Shown piece by piece: positions 45,140-61,084 of a stretch of 64,000 nucleotides of DNA. Position 1 is the stretch's first letter, and every line of letters starts with the position of its first letter. Source of the stretch: Gammaproteobacteria bacterium (GTDB taxonomy: Bacteria; Pseudomonadota; Gammaproteobacteria; JAABTG01); assembly GCA_034522055.1 (NCBI GenBank), contig JAXHLS010000002.1, positions 992,001 to 1,056,000 of the forward strand, written 5' to 3'. The translations under genes were made by a program, and so were the position numbers. The notes beneath the pieces are model-generated. The model was not told the origin of the DNA, did no database searches, and saw only the letters and a program-made list of their open reading frames with translations.

Positions 45140-46248
45140 GCAGCGGCGAGGCGCCCATGGCCATGGGCGAGGCCGCGGCACCCGCCAGCCCCGCCGACCC
45201 CGGGAACGGGCGGCGGGCCATCGGCCTCTGGCTGCTCGCCTGCTGCGCCACCATCTATGCCATGGTGGTGTTGGGCGGGGTGACACGGCTCACCGGCTCC
45301 GGCCTGTCCATGGTGGATTGGCGGCCCATCCTGGGCGTCCTGCCACCTCTCAACGAGGCCCAGTGGCTCCGGGTCTTCGAGTTGTACCAGCAATCCCCGG
45401 AGTTCAAGGTCAAGAACTTCGGGATGGATCTCGCGAGCTTCAAGAATATATTCTGGTTCGAATACGCCCACCGCCTGCTGGGGCGCCTCATCGGGGTGAT
45501 CTTCCTGGTGCCGCTGCTCTACTTCGCCGCCACCCGGCGGGTGGACAAAGCGCTCGCCGGCAAGCTCGTCGCCCTGTTCATCCTGGGCGGCCTCCAGGGC
45601 CTGCTGGGGTGGTACATGGTCCAGAGCGGTCTGGTGGACGTCCCCCGGGTCAGCCCCTATCGGCTCACGGCCCATTTGGGGCTCGCATTCGTGATCTATG
45701 GATACATGTTCTGGGTCGCCCTCGACGTGCTCCGTCCCCATGGGTGGGCGGCCCGAATCGGCGACATGACCGGCCTGCGCCGGCTGGCCTACGGGGTCAC
45801 GGGCCTCATCGCCGTCACCATGCTGTCCGGGGGCTTCGTGGCCGGCCTGCGGGCGGGCTTGGCCTACAACACCTTCCCGCTGATGAACGGGCAATGGGTA
45901 CCGGATGGCCTGCTGTCCATGGATCCGATCTGGCGCAACCTGTTCGAGAACATCACCACGGTCCAGTTCGACCATCGCCTGCTGGCCGCCGTGACCAGCA
46001 TCGCCATCGTCATGCTGTGGCTGGCATCCCTGCGGCGGCGGCTGCCCACCGCCCTCCAGGCGGCGTCCCATGTGCTCCTGCTGCTGCTGGCGTTTCAGGT
46101 CACCCTGGGCATCACCACCCTGCTGCTCCACGTGCCGGTACCCCTGGCCGCCGCCCACCAGGCGGGCGCCCTGGCCCTGCTCACTGCCGCCCTGTTTCTC
46201 ACTCATGGATTGACTAAAGTCAAAGCCGCCCAACCCGACGGCGCCTAA
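45136..46248 (+). CDS. ctaA: Heme A synthase
   Basis: 370 residues, eight membrane helices. Conserved motifs: GGVTRLTGSGLSMVDW in helix 1 and its loop, FEYAHRLLGRLIG with heme-ligand His, a second His in YRLTAHLGLAF, then VQFDHRLLAA and AAAHQAGALALL. It oxidises the heme O methyl to a formyl group. With ctaB and three SCO genes it shows that the cell makes heme A. Coupled to hemerythrin by an ATGA overlap. An FNR-type site is inside its 3' end. Confidence 0.95.
   Translation: MSSGEAPMAMGEAAAPASPADPGNGRRAIGLWLLACCATIYAMVVLGGVTRLTGSGLSMVDWRPILGVLPPLNEAQWLRVFELYQQSPEFKVKNFGMDLASFKNIFWFEYAHRLLGRLIGVIFLVPLLYFAATRRVDKALAGKLVALFILGGLQGLLGWYMVQSGLVDVPRVSPYRLTAHLGLAFVIYGYMFWVALDVLRPHGWAARIGDMTGLRRLAYGVTGLIAVTMLSGGFVAGLRAGLAYNTFPLMNGQWVPDGLLSMDPIWRNLFENITTVQFDHRLLAAVTSIAIVMLWLASLRRRLPTALQAASHVLLLLLAFQVTLGITTLLLHVPVPLAAAHQAGALALLTAALFLTHGLTKVKAAQPDGA
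46210..46223 (+). promoter_or_regulatory. FNR/FixK-type palindrome in the 3' end of ctaA
   Basis: TTGACTAAAGTCAA is a perfect TTGAC-N4-GTCAA palindrome, the same type as at 14146. It lies inside the last codons of ctaA and 110 nt before the SCO gene at 46333, a reasonable distance for an FNR-activated promoter. No good -10 follows. Confidence 0.5.
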
Positions 46249-46332
46249 CGTTCCGATCATGCCCCCCATGCCCCGCCCGGCGGGCCGCATGGTCGGGGCG
46301 GCAAGGGCATCGAACCACGGGAGTTCAACGTA

Positions 46333-46968
46333 ATGGCTATGAGGTCATCCACCACCATCGGGCTGGCGGTGCTGCTGCTGGCGGGAGTGACCACCCTGGG
46401 CTTCGGCCTGACCCCGTGGCCCCATTCGAACGCCGCCGTACCGCCGGAGCTGCGGGCGGTGATGCGGCCTGAGCCCAGGCCCCTGGCCCCCTTCCATGTC
46501 GTGGACCACCACGGCCGGCCCTACGGCCTGGAGCGCCTGGAAGGCAAGTGGAGTTTCGTCTTCTTCGGCTACACCTACTGCCCGGACATCTGCCCCGCCA
46601 CCCTCTCCACCCTGGCCTTCGTATTCAAACGCCTGGAACGTACCGCCGGCGACGCGGCGGATATTCAGTCCCTGTTCGTTTCCGTGGACCCCGAGCGCGA
46701 TACCCCGCAGTTGCTGGCGGACTATGTCGGCTATTTTCATGACGAATTCACCGCCGCCACGGGGGGCCCCGGCGACATCGAGGACCTCGCCCGCCAATTC
46801 GGCGCCGGTTATATGCGGGAGGCCGGCAAGGAGGGCGACGACTACCTCATCAGCCATACCAGCTCCATCTTCCTGGTGGACCCCCAACAGCGGCTGGTCG
46901 CCGCCTTCGCACCACCCCACGACCCCGCCACCATCGCGACCCAGTTCACGCGCATCAGGGATCTCTGA
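46333..46968 (+). CDS. SCO family copper chaperone
   Basis: 211 residues: an N-terminal membrane anchor (~8-26), then a canonical SCO domain with FFGYTYCPDICPATLS (C-x3-C), VSVDPERDTP and the His of ISHTSSIFLVD. It supplies copper to CuA. Third SCO gene of the island; closest of the three to the standard SCO1 sequence. An FNR-type palindrome lies upstream. Confidence 0.94.
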   Translation: MAMRSSTTIGLAVLLLAGVTTLGFGLTPWPHSNAAVPPELRAVMRPEPRPLAPFHVVDHHGRPYGLERLEGKWSFVFFGYTYCPDICPATLSTLAFVFKRLERTAGDAADIQSLFVSVDPERDTPQLLADYVGYFHDEFTAATGGPGDIEDLARQFGAGYMREAGKEGDDYLISHTSSIFLVDPQQRLVAAFAPPHDPATIATQFTRIRDL

Positions 46969-47092
46969 CCCCGGCCCCGCCCCTCCGCGTGGGCCCGGCC
47001 GGCCATCCCCGCCCACCGTCTGGCCGCTTCAGCGCCCCCGAATTCCGCGCCATCCTCGCCGCCAGGGTGAGAAAGACGAGTGTCCGTTATAG

Positions 47093-48781
<1,689 letters not shown>

Positions 48782-48891
48782 AAAGCCGGTGAATAGTGAA
48801 TGGTAAAAGCGCACGGCACGTACCAGCGCCACCGCCGTAGTCGCCGTCAACGATTCACTACCCGCCAGTCTTCGGCCGTCCCGGGCTGGGG

Positions 48892-49494
48892 CTACATCTC
48901 GGTGGTGGCGTCGGGGAGCAGGCGGGTGGTGATGCGGTCCCAGTCCACCGCCACCTGCGGCAGCACCTCGAGGGTCGTGGTGCCGGAGAGGGCCTGGATG
49001 CGGGGGCGGGAGTAGGCGCTGCCGTCGTGGCGGTAGACGGTCAGCACCCGGTCCACCGGGTGGACCAGCCAGTATTCGCGCACCCCGGCCCGCTCGTAGG
49101 CGGCCAGCTTGCGGGTCTGGTCATGGCTCGCGGAGGACGGGGAGAGCACCTCCAGGACCCAGTCGGGCGCCCCCCGCACCCGGCGCCGGGACACCTTGCC
49201 GGGATCGCACACCACCAGGGCATCGGGCTGCACCACGGTGTCCACCACGCCGTCGGCCTCGTCCCCCCGGGGCAGGAGGACGTCCACCGGGGCCACCAGC
49301 ACCCGGCAGGAGTGGCCCTCCAGGGCATTGGCGACCTGGCGAGCCACCTCGAAGGCGACGGTCTGATGGTCCACCCCCGGGGCGGGGGACATCAGCCACG
49401 CGTTGCCGTCGATGAGCTCGTAGCGCTCGTCCTCGGGCCACTGGCAGTAGTCGTGGTAGGTATAACGGTTGTGGTCGCGCAGGGCGTAGCCCAT
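48892..49494 (-). CDS. Uma2 (DUF820) family restriction-endonuclease-fold protein
   Basis: 200 residues. The Uma2 pattern is present: YTYHDYCQWPEDERYELIDG, VVQPDALVVCD, GAPDWVLEVLSPSSASHDQ and KLAAYERAGVREYWLVHP. The Asp...Glu residues of the PD-(D/E)XK fold lie in QPDALVV and WVLEVLSP. The family is abundant in cyanobacteria and some proteobacteria; its role is unclear. GGAGGAC before ATG 49494 fixes the start. Confidence 0.9.
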   Translation of the reverse strand: MGYALRDHNRYTYHDYCQWPEDERYELIDGNAWLMSPAPGVDHQTVAFEVARQVANALEGHSCRVLVAPVDVLLPRGDEADGVVDTVVQPDALVVCDPGKVSRRRVRGAPDWVLEVLSPSSASHDQTRKLAAYERAGVREYWLVHPVDRVLTVYRHDGSAYSRPRIQALSGTTTLEVLPQVAVDWDRITTRLLPDATTEM

Positions 49495-49600
49495 GGTGTC
49501 CTCCTGTGGACTTCCGAACGGTCCGTGTGTCCGGCCTGAAAAGCTAATCATTCGGGCAGGTCCGGTCAAGGTGTGGCCGACGGTGGTTGCTGGAGGGAAA

Positions 49601-49642
49601 GGGGAAAGGGGAAAGGGGAAAGGGGAAAGGGGAAAGGGGAAA
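49601..49642. repeat. Heptamer tandem repeat (GGGGAAA)6
   Basis: Six perfect GGGGAAA units, with a partial unit before. Followed directly by ACAGGAGTGTAGCCCG; the same tail (CAGGAGTGTA) follows the GGGAATA array at 51912. The gap 49495-49749 also contains GTCGGGCTTCAACTCGACG, related to the stems near 20.45 kb. Confidence 0.92.
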
Positions 49643-49749
49643 ACAGGAGTGTAGCCCGCGATTGTCGGTGTCGGGCTTCAACTCGACGCCTTAGCGACCG
49701 ACATTTCTCGCCCTGATGCCGGGCCACGGGCTGGCCTGACGGCAGCCGG

Positions 49750-51876
<2,127 letters not shown>

Positions 51877-51911
51877 GACCGGGAGTGTAAGCGAAGCGCG
51901 CGGGGGTATCA

Positions 51912-51967
51912 GGGAATAGGGAATAGGGAATAGGGAATAGGGAATAGGGAATAGGGAATAGGGAATA
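51912..51967. repeat. Heptamer tandem repeat (GGGAATA)8
   Basis: Eight perfect GGGAATA units just upstream of ygiQ, followed by GCAGGAGTGTA. Shorter inverted copies of the same unit lie at 52045-52069. Confidence 0.93.
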
Positions 51968-52044
51968 GCAGGAGTGTACCCGACCGGTCCGGTGGCATGC
52001 CGGCGTGAGTTCGAAGCCAAGAGTGCCCGCGCTGTTGCGTCTTT

Positions 52045-52069
52045 CTATTCCCTATTCCCTATTCCCTAG
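52045..52069. repeat. Heptamer repeat, inverted orientation, at the accA stop
   Basis: Just over three units of the complementary heptamer (TATTCCC) on the plus strand, opposite to the array at 51912. The array overlaps the accA stop codon (TAG at 52066-52068). Confidence 0.85.
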
Positions 52070-53025
52070 CTTGTCTGCACCTTCCCATACGCCCGCAGCC
52101 GTTCCCGGCGGCGGGCCAGCACCTGGTCCATGGGTCGGGTGGTGAGGGCTTCGAGTTCCTCGCGCAGGACATCGGCGATGTTCTCCGCCATCTCCTCGTG
52201 GTCGCGGTGGGCGCCTCCCAGGGGCTCGGGGATGACGCCGTCGATGAGCCCCAGGTCCAGCAGGCGCTGGGAGGTGATACCCAAGGCCGCGGCGGCCTCC
52301 GGGGCCTTCTCTGCGCTCTTCCACAGGATGGAGGCGCAGCCCTCGGGGGAGATCACCGAATAGGTGCTGTACTGGAGCATGAACACCCGGTCGCCGACGC
52401 CGATGGCGAGCGCCCCGCCGGACCCCCCCTCGCCGATGACGATGGCGACGATGGGGGTCTCGAGGCCCGACATCTCGAACAGGTTGCGGGCGATGGCCTC
52501 GCTCTGACCCCGCTCCTCCGCGCCCACACCGGGATAGGCGCCGGGGGTGTCGATGAGGGTGACCACCGGCACCTTGAAGCGCTCGGCCATGTGCATCAGG
52601 CGCAGGGCCTTGCGGTAGCCCTCGGGCCGCGGCATGCCGAAGTTACGCAGCACCTTCTCCTTGGTGTCGCGGCCCTTCTGGTGGCCGATGACCATCACCG
52701 GCATGCCCTCGAAGCGAGCCAGCCCGCCGACGATGGCCGGGTCGTCGCCGTAGGCACGGTCGCCGTGGAGTTCGTTGAAGTCGGTGAAGACCCGCTCCAG
52801 GTAGTCCTTGGTATAGGGCCGCTGGGGGTGGCGCGCCACCTGGGCCACCTGCCACGGGGTCAGGGCGGCGAAGATGCTGTTCACCAGCTCCTCGCTCTTC
52901 TGCTCCAGGCGCTGGATCTCGGCGTCGATGTCGAGCTCGGAATCGTCGGTGACGTAGCGCAGCTCTTCGATCTTGGCCTCGAGTTCGGCGATGGGTTGTT
53001 CGAAATCGAGATAATTCAGGTTCAT
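52066..53025 (-). CDS. accA: Acetyl-CoA carboxylase carboxyltransferase subunit alpha
   Basis: 319 residues, the usual length. Typical segments: [18 protein letters not shown] at the start, [51 protein letters not shown] and [17 protein letters not shown]. With AccD it transfers CO2 from carboxybiotin to acetyl-CoA. Last gene of the envelope/replication cluster; its stop codon touches a heptamer array. Confidence 0.97.
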   Translation of the reverse strand: MNLNYLDFEQPIAELEAKIEELRYVTDDSELDIDAEIQRLEQKSEELVNSIFAALTPWQVAQVARHPQRPYTKDYLERVFTDFNELHGDRAYGDDPAIVGGLARFEGMPVMVIGHQKGRDTKEKVLRNFGMPRPEGYRKALRLMHMAERFKVPVVTLIDTPGAYPGVGAEERGQSEAIARNLFEMSGLETPIVAIVIGEGGSGGALAIGVGDRVFMLQYSTYSVISPEGCASILWKSAEKAPEAAAALGITSQRLLDLGLIDGVIPEPLGGAHRDHEEMAENIADVLREELEALTTRPMDQVLARRRERLRAYGKVQTS

Positions 53026-53146
53026 GGCAATCTGCTGATGGCGCCCCCGGAGAACCTGGAGCGGGGCCGGACCATCTCATCGCGCCCGGGCCCATGGTGT
53101 GGCGGTTAAACCCTCATTCTATCAGGCTTCAGGCGCCGGGTGCCCC

Positions 53147-56620
<3,474 letters not shown>

Positions 56621-56630
56621 GTCCCTATGA

Positions 56631-56915
56631 TTACCGACACAGGCCACCGCCCTCAATCTCTCCCTGGGCCACCAACAGGGCCTTCACCGGCGCGAAGGAG
56701 CGGCGGTGCATTCCACAGAGGCCGCAACGCCGCAGGGCCAGTGTCAAACGCCGGGCGGGGTTCAAAACCTTCGAATCCCGTACCGCCGGCGGCCGCCTGG
56801 CGCGGTCCAGGATCACGGCGGCGGCCACCACCGGAGCGGCCAGGGGGCCACGACCGGCCTCGTCCACCCCGGCCGTCAGGAGCCCCACAGACGAGTCGCG
56901 AGCGGTGTCCTTCAA
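56631..56915 (-). pseudogene. rnhB: Ribonuclease HII with large in-frame internal deletion
   Basis: 94 codons against ~200 for RNase HII. The N-terminal part is normal: [20 protein letters not shown] (Asp18, Glu19) and [15 protein letters not shown]. The text then jumps to the C-terminal signature [13 protein letters not shown], which in intact proteins is ~115 residues further on. The joint is at about codon 59-61 and keeps the frame. The deleted part includes the other two catalytic Asp residues (E. coli D108 and D126), so the product should be inactive. The start is a TTG overlapping the lpxB stop, the normal operon position. It may be a true deletion or, less likely, an assembly error. 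Confidence 0.85.
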
Positions 56916-58057
56916 TGGCGGGCCCGCGCCGCCGCCAGCCCCAGCACCGCCTCCGCGGCGCGGGCGTCGGCATCCCGGCGCAGGCCGAGATGAATGGCCT
57001 CCGCGGTATGCCGGTAGGCGGTGGCGGCAGCCTCGTCTTCCATCAGCCGCAGCAGTTCGGCGCCGAGGCGTTCCGGAACCACATCGTCCTGGATGAATTC
57101 GGGCACCAGGGCGCGCCCCGCCAGCAGGTTGGGGAGGGCATAGCGCTCCACCCGCAGCATGGGTTTCACCAGCCGGTAGGTGAGGGGATGCACACGGTAG
57201 GCCACCACCATAGGCCGCTTGATCAGCAAGGCCTCGAGGGTGGCCGTGCCCGAGGCCAGGAGCACGCCGTCGGCCGCCGCCATGGCCTCGCGGCTCCGGC
57301 CGTCCAGCAGCGTGACATCCAGTTGCGGCGCGGCGTTGCCGAGGGCCTGCTCCACCAGACCCCGGGTGCGCCCGTTCACCAGGGGGATCACGAAACGCAG
57401 CCCCGGCCGGGCCCGGGCCATCCAGTGAGCCGCCGCCAGCATGGCCGGCGCCAGACGGCGGATCTCGCTGCCGCGGCTGCCGGGCAGCAGAGCCACCCAG
57501 GTGGCCTGCTGCGCCAGGCCGAGGCGCCGGCGGGCGGCTTCGGGAGGGTTGTCCAGTGGGATGGCATCGGCCATGGGGTGGCCCACGAAGCGCACCGGCA
57601 CACCCGCCCGCTCATAGAACTCGGCCTCGAAGGGAAACAGGGTGAGCATGAGATCCGTGGATTTCCGTATGGCCTTGACGCGGTGGGCGCGCCACGCCCA
57701 TACCGAGGGGCTCACGTAATGGGCCGTGGGCACCCCGGCCCGTCGCAGGCGGCGCTCCAGCCCCAGATTGTAATCCGGCGCATCGATGCCGACGAATACC
57801 GCCGGCCCGGCGGCCACCAGCTGGCGCGCCAGGCGCCGGCGCTGGAGCAGCAGCTCCGGCAGGCGGCGGGCCACCTCCACCAGCCCCATCACCGACAACC
57901 GCTCCATGGGATAGAGGCCGTGGCAGCCCGCGGCCGCCATGCGGGGACCGCCGATGCCGAGGAACTCGCTGTCCGGGACCCGCCGTCGGATGGCCTCCAT
58001 GAGCCCCGCCCCCAGCAGGTCCCCCGAGGGCTCGCCGGCCACCAGGGCTATGCGCAC
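56912..58057 (-). CDS. lpxB: Lipid-A-disaccharide synthase
   Basis: 381 residues, GT19 family. Conserved: [17 protein letters not shown] at the start, [40 protein letters not shown] and [18 protein letters not shown]. It joins UDP-2,3-diacylglucosamine and lipid X. The start is a GTG at 58057. Stop overlaps the rnhB TTG by 4 nt; lpxA is 39 nt upstream. Confidence 0.97.
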   Translation of the reverse strand: MRIALVAGEPSGDLLGAGLMEAIRRRVPDSEFLGIGGPRMAAAGCHGLYPMERLSVMGLVEVARRLPELLLQRRRLARQLVAAGPAVFVGIDAPDYNLGLERRLRRAGVPTAHYVSPSVWAWRAHRVKAIRKSTDLMLTLFPFEAEFYERAGVPVRFVGHPMADAIPLDNPPEAARRRLGLAQQATWVALLPGSRGSEIRRLAPAMLAAAHWMARARPGLRFVIPLVNGRTRGLVEQALGNAAPQLDVTLLDGRSREAMAAADGVLLASGTATLEALLIKRPMVVAYRVHPLTYRLVKPMLRVERYALPNLLAGRALVPEFIQDDVVPERLGAELLRLMEDEAAATAYRHTAEAIHLGLRRDADARAAEAVLGLAAARARH

Positions 58058-58096
58058 GCAGGGATGGCGCAGCTGCGCCGGGGGGATTGCACGGCG

Positions 58097-58867
58097 TCAG
58101 CGGATGACACCGCGCCTCGAACCCTCGAGGAACTCCCGGAACAGGGCCACTTCCGGAAATTCGCCCGCGAGGGATGCAAGTTCGGCCTTGGCCTGGTCGA
58201 AGGAGAGATTCTGGCGGTAGAGTACCTTGTAGGCCTGGCGGACGGCGGCGATGGCCTCCTTGGAGAAGCCCTGGCGCCGCATGCCCTCGAGGTTGATGCC
58301 GTGGGGGGTGGCGAAGTTGCCCGAGGCCATGACGAAGGGCGGCACGTCCTTCAGCATTGCGGTGCCGATGGCGGTGATGCTGTAGGCGCCCACGCGGCAG
58401 AACTGATGCACCAGGGTGAAGCCACCGAGGATGGCGTGATCACCCACATGGACATGGCCGGCGAGGGAGGCACAGTTGGCGAACACGGTGTGATGGCCCA
58501 CCTGGCAGTCGTGGGCGATATGGACGTAGGCCATGATCCAGTTGTCATCGCCTATGCGGGTGGTGCCCGAGTCCTGCTCGGTGCCCCGGTTGATGGTGCA
58601 GAATTCCCGGATGGTGTTGCGGTCCCCGATCTCCAGGGCCGAGGCCTCACCGCCGTATTTCTTGTCCTGGGGATCGCCGCCGATGGAGCAGTGGGCATAG
58701 ATGCGGTTGTCCCGGCCGAGGCGCGTGGGGCCGTTGATCACCACATGGGGCCCGATGATGCAGCCTTCGCCCAACTCCACGTCCGCAGCGATGATGGAAT
58801 ACGGCCCCACCTCCGTGCCCTCCGGGATACGGGTCCGGGGGTCGATGATGGCGGTGGGATGGATCAC
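58097..58867 (-). CDS. lpxA: UDP-N-acetylglucosamine acyltransferase
   Basis: 256 residues with left-handed beta-helix hexapeptide repeats through residues 1-190 ([20 protein letters not shown] and onward). AYVHIAHDCQVGHH contains the catalytic His, and the C-terminal helical domain follows. First step of lipid A synthesis. GTG start overlaps the fabZ stop by 4 nt. Confidence 0.97.
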   Translation of the reverse strand: MIHPTAIIDPRTRIPEGTEVGPYSIIAADVELGEGCIIGPHVVINGPTRLGRDNRIYAHCSIGGDPQDKKYGGEASALEIGDRNTIREFCTINRGTEQDSGTTRIGDDNWIMAYVHIAHDCQVGHHTVFANCASLAGHVHVGDHAILGGFTLVHQFCRVGAYSITAIGTAMLKDVPPFVMASGNFATPHGINLEGMRRQGFSKEAIAAVRQAYKVLYRQNLSFDQAKAELASLAGEFPEVALFREFLEGSRRGVIR

Positions 58868-59322
58868 GGCTTGATTTCCCGGATCGCCCCCATGATCTCG
58901 GCGCTCGCCACCACCTTGTCATCCACCGAGGCGACACAGGTACAACGCCCTACTCCCCTCACCATCTGGTTCTCCTCCACGCGCATGCGCAACACGTCGC
59001 CGGGGGACACCAGACTCTTGAACCGCGCCTTGTCCACACCCACCAGGTAATAGACCCGGGTCCCGTCGAGACGCAGGTCGTCGCTCAACAGTGCCAGCAG
59101 GGCGGTGGCCTGGGCCAGGGCCTCCATGATGAGGACCCCCGGCATGATGGGGTTGTCGGGGAAATGGCCCTGGAAGAAAGGCTCATTGTAGGTGACGTTC
59201 TTGGTGGCCGTGAGCCATTTGTGGTTCTCGAAGGCATGAACCCGGTCGACCATCAGGAAAGGATAGCGATGGGGCAGGAAATCGAGTATGCCGTGGATAT
59301 CTAGTACGTCTATCTCGCTCAT
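58864..59322 (-). CDS. fabZ: 3-hydroxyacyl-[ACP] dehydratase FabZ
   Basis: 152 residues, hot-dog fold. The catalytic His and Glu are in [20 protein letters not shown]. The start [20 protein letters not shown] is typical. It dehydrates hydroxyacyl-ACP in fatty-acid synthesis, sharing precursors with LpxA. A 168-nt gap to lpxD upstream shows no gene. Confidence 0.97.
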   Translation of the reverse strand: MSEIDVLDIHGILDFLPHRYPFLMVDRVHAFENHKWLTATKNVTYNEPFFQGHFPDNPIMPGVLIMEALAQATALLALLSDDLRLDGTRVYYLVGVDKARFKSLVSPGDVLRMRVEENQMVRGVGRCTCVASVDDKVVASAEIMGAIREIKP

Positions 59323-59490
59323 GGCGTTCTTGGTCTCTGTGTTTTAGAAATGCCGCCGCACGGTAAGGCGCCCGCGTCGGGCAGAAATCACCGGCACGCC
59401 AGGCACCTGCCACGGAATGACGCAAGGGGCGCCGCCGGCGGACTCGCCTCGTGCCGCGGGACGGGTCATGACAGTCGGCATCCCATCACG

Positions 59491-60513
59491 TCACATACCG
59501 CCGTCGAGCTTGTGCTCCAGCGCCTTGATGCGCTTCATCATCTCATCGAGCTGACGGAACCTCAGGGTGTTCCTGCGCCAGCTCCGGTTGTCCTGCTCCA
59601 TGACCCCCGAGGAATAGACCCCGGGCTCGAGGATGCTCTGATAGACGGTGGTGTGCACCGTCAAGTAGACGCCATCGGCCAGCTCCACATGACCATTCAC
59701 GCCCACCCCGCCGCCGATCCCACAGTGTCTGCCGATGACGGCGCTACCCGCGACCCCCGACATGCCGGCGATGGCGGTATGTTCGCCGATACGCACGTTG
59801 TGGCCGATCTGCACATGGTTGTCCAACTTGACGCCGTCGCCGATGATCGTATCTTCCAGGGCCCCACGGTCCACGGCGGTATTGGCGCCGATCTCCACGT
59901 CATCCCCCAGCACCACCGAGCCCAGCTGCGGGATCTTGATCCAGCGCCCGCCATCCTGGGCGAAGCCGAAACCATCGGCGCCGATGACCGCCCCCGGATG
60001 GATAAGAAATCGCGCCCCCACCCGCACCGACTCGCCGATGTAGACGTTTGCCACCAGGCGCCCGCCGGGGCCCAACCCGGCACCACGGGCAACCACGCAG
60101 CCAGGGCCGATGAAGCAACCCGCCCCGATCCGGGCATTGGCCTCCACCACGGCGCCGGGACCGAGCCACACGCCTTCCCCGATACAAGCGGACGGGTCCA
60201 CGTGGGCCCCGGGATGGCACCCCACCGGCGCGGCATCGGGGGGGTTCAGGGCGGTGGCCGCGTAGGCGTAACCGGCATAGGGGTTGGCCATGACCAGTGC
60301 GTTGGTCGGGCAAGCCCCCAGGTCCTCCTCGCCCAGAATGACCGCGGAGGCCCGGGTGGTTCCCAGTTGGGCGCGATAGGCAGGGTTGGTCAGAAAACTG
60401 ACATCGCCCGCCACCGCCCCCGCCAGGGTGGCCATGCCACCGACGCGGACCTCGCCGTCACCCTCCAGGCGTGCCCCGATGCACTCTGCGAGTTCGTGCA
60501 GGCTGAGGTCCAC
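59491..60513 (-). CDS. lpxD: UDP-3-O-(3-hydroxyacyl)glucosamine N-acyltransferase
   Basis: 340 residues: an N-terminal uridine-binding domain (SLHELAECIGARLEG), a hexapeptide beta-helix (~100-290) and a C-terminal helix (FRQLDEMMKRIKALEHKL). The catalytic His is in KLDNHVQIGHNVRIG. Third acylation step of lipid A. The start is a GTG at 60513. Confidence 0.96.
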   Translation of the reverse strand: MDLSLHELAECIGARLEGDGEVRVGGMATLAGAVAGDVSFLTNPAYRAQLGTTRASAVILGEEDLGACPTNALVMANPYAGYAYAATALNPPDAAPVGCHPGAHVDPSACIGEGVWLGPGAVVEANARIGAGCFIGPGCVVARGAGLGPGGRLVANVYIGESVRVGARFLIHPGAVIGADGFGFAQDGGRWIKIPQLGSVVLGDDVEIGANTAVDRGALEDTIIGDGVKLDNHVQIGHNVRIGEHTAIAGMSGVAGSAVIGRHCGIGGGVGVNGHVELADGVYLTVHTTVYQSILEPGVYSSGVMEQDNRSWRRNTLRFRQLDEMMKRIKALEHKLDGGM

Positions 60514-60546
60514 GGCCGCCGCCCGGGGTTCTGACTGCGGGATCCC

Positions 60547-61047
60547 TCAGCGGCTCTCCAGGCGATCGATGACCTGGGCGGTGATATCGACCTTGTCGCT
60601 GTGGTAGAGCACATCCCGAACGATCAGGTCGTAATCCTGCTGCTTCGCCAGGGCCTGTATGGCCTCCAACACCCGGCGCTGGAGCTTGCCGAGCTCCTGG
60701 TTGCGACGGATGTTGAGGTCCTCACGGAATTCGTCCGTCATACGCTTGAGGTCGCGCTTCTTGGCGCGGATCTCCTGGGCCAGATTGGTGCGATCACTCT
60801 CGCTCATGATCGCCCCGTCCTTCTCCAGACGCTCGGCCATGTCCCGCAGATCCTTCTGGAACCTCACCAGTTCCCGGTCCCGCGGGGCGAACTCCTTTTC
60901 GATGGCCTCGCGGGCGCTGTCCGCCTGGGGCGCGGCCTCCAGGACCTTTTCGATATTCACGTAGCCCACCTTCACGTCCGCGGCATGGGTCAGGGCCGGC
61001 AATGCGCCGACGGCGAGGGCTAGCAGAGATATGACCAATCTATTCAA
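60547..61047 (-). CDS. skp: OmpH/Skp-family periplasmic chaperone
   Basis: 166 residues with a signal peptide (LVISLLALAVGALPALTHA) and a long charged coiled coil (~45-125) flanked by a short beta core (VKVGYVNIEKVLEAAP and YDLIVRDVLYHSDKVDIT). It holds unfolded outer-membrane proteins. The start appears to be TTG at 61047 with AGGAGTGAG 8 nt upstream. Between bamA and lpxD, the standard place. Confidence 0.95.
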   Translation of the reverse strand: MNRLVISLLALAVGALPALTHAADVKVGYVNIEKVLEAAPQADSAREAIEKEFAPRDRELVRFQKDLRDMAERLEKDGAIMSESDRTNLAQEIRAKKRDLKRMTDEFREDLNIRRNQELGKLQRRVLEAIQALAKQQDYDLIVRDVLYHSDKVDITAQVIDRLESR

Positions 61048-61084
61048 TTTCTCACTCCTGATGATTTATCGGGGAGGCAGGGCA

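Noticed and set aside
49596-49642. GGGGAAA array as a G-quadruplex promoter element for the Uma2 gene
   Set aside because: G-runs of four could form quadruplexes, but the array is downstream of ygiQ and over 100 nt upstream of the Uma2 start with no promoter signal; no evidence of function.
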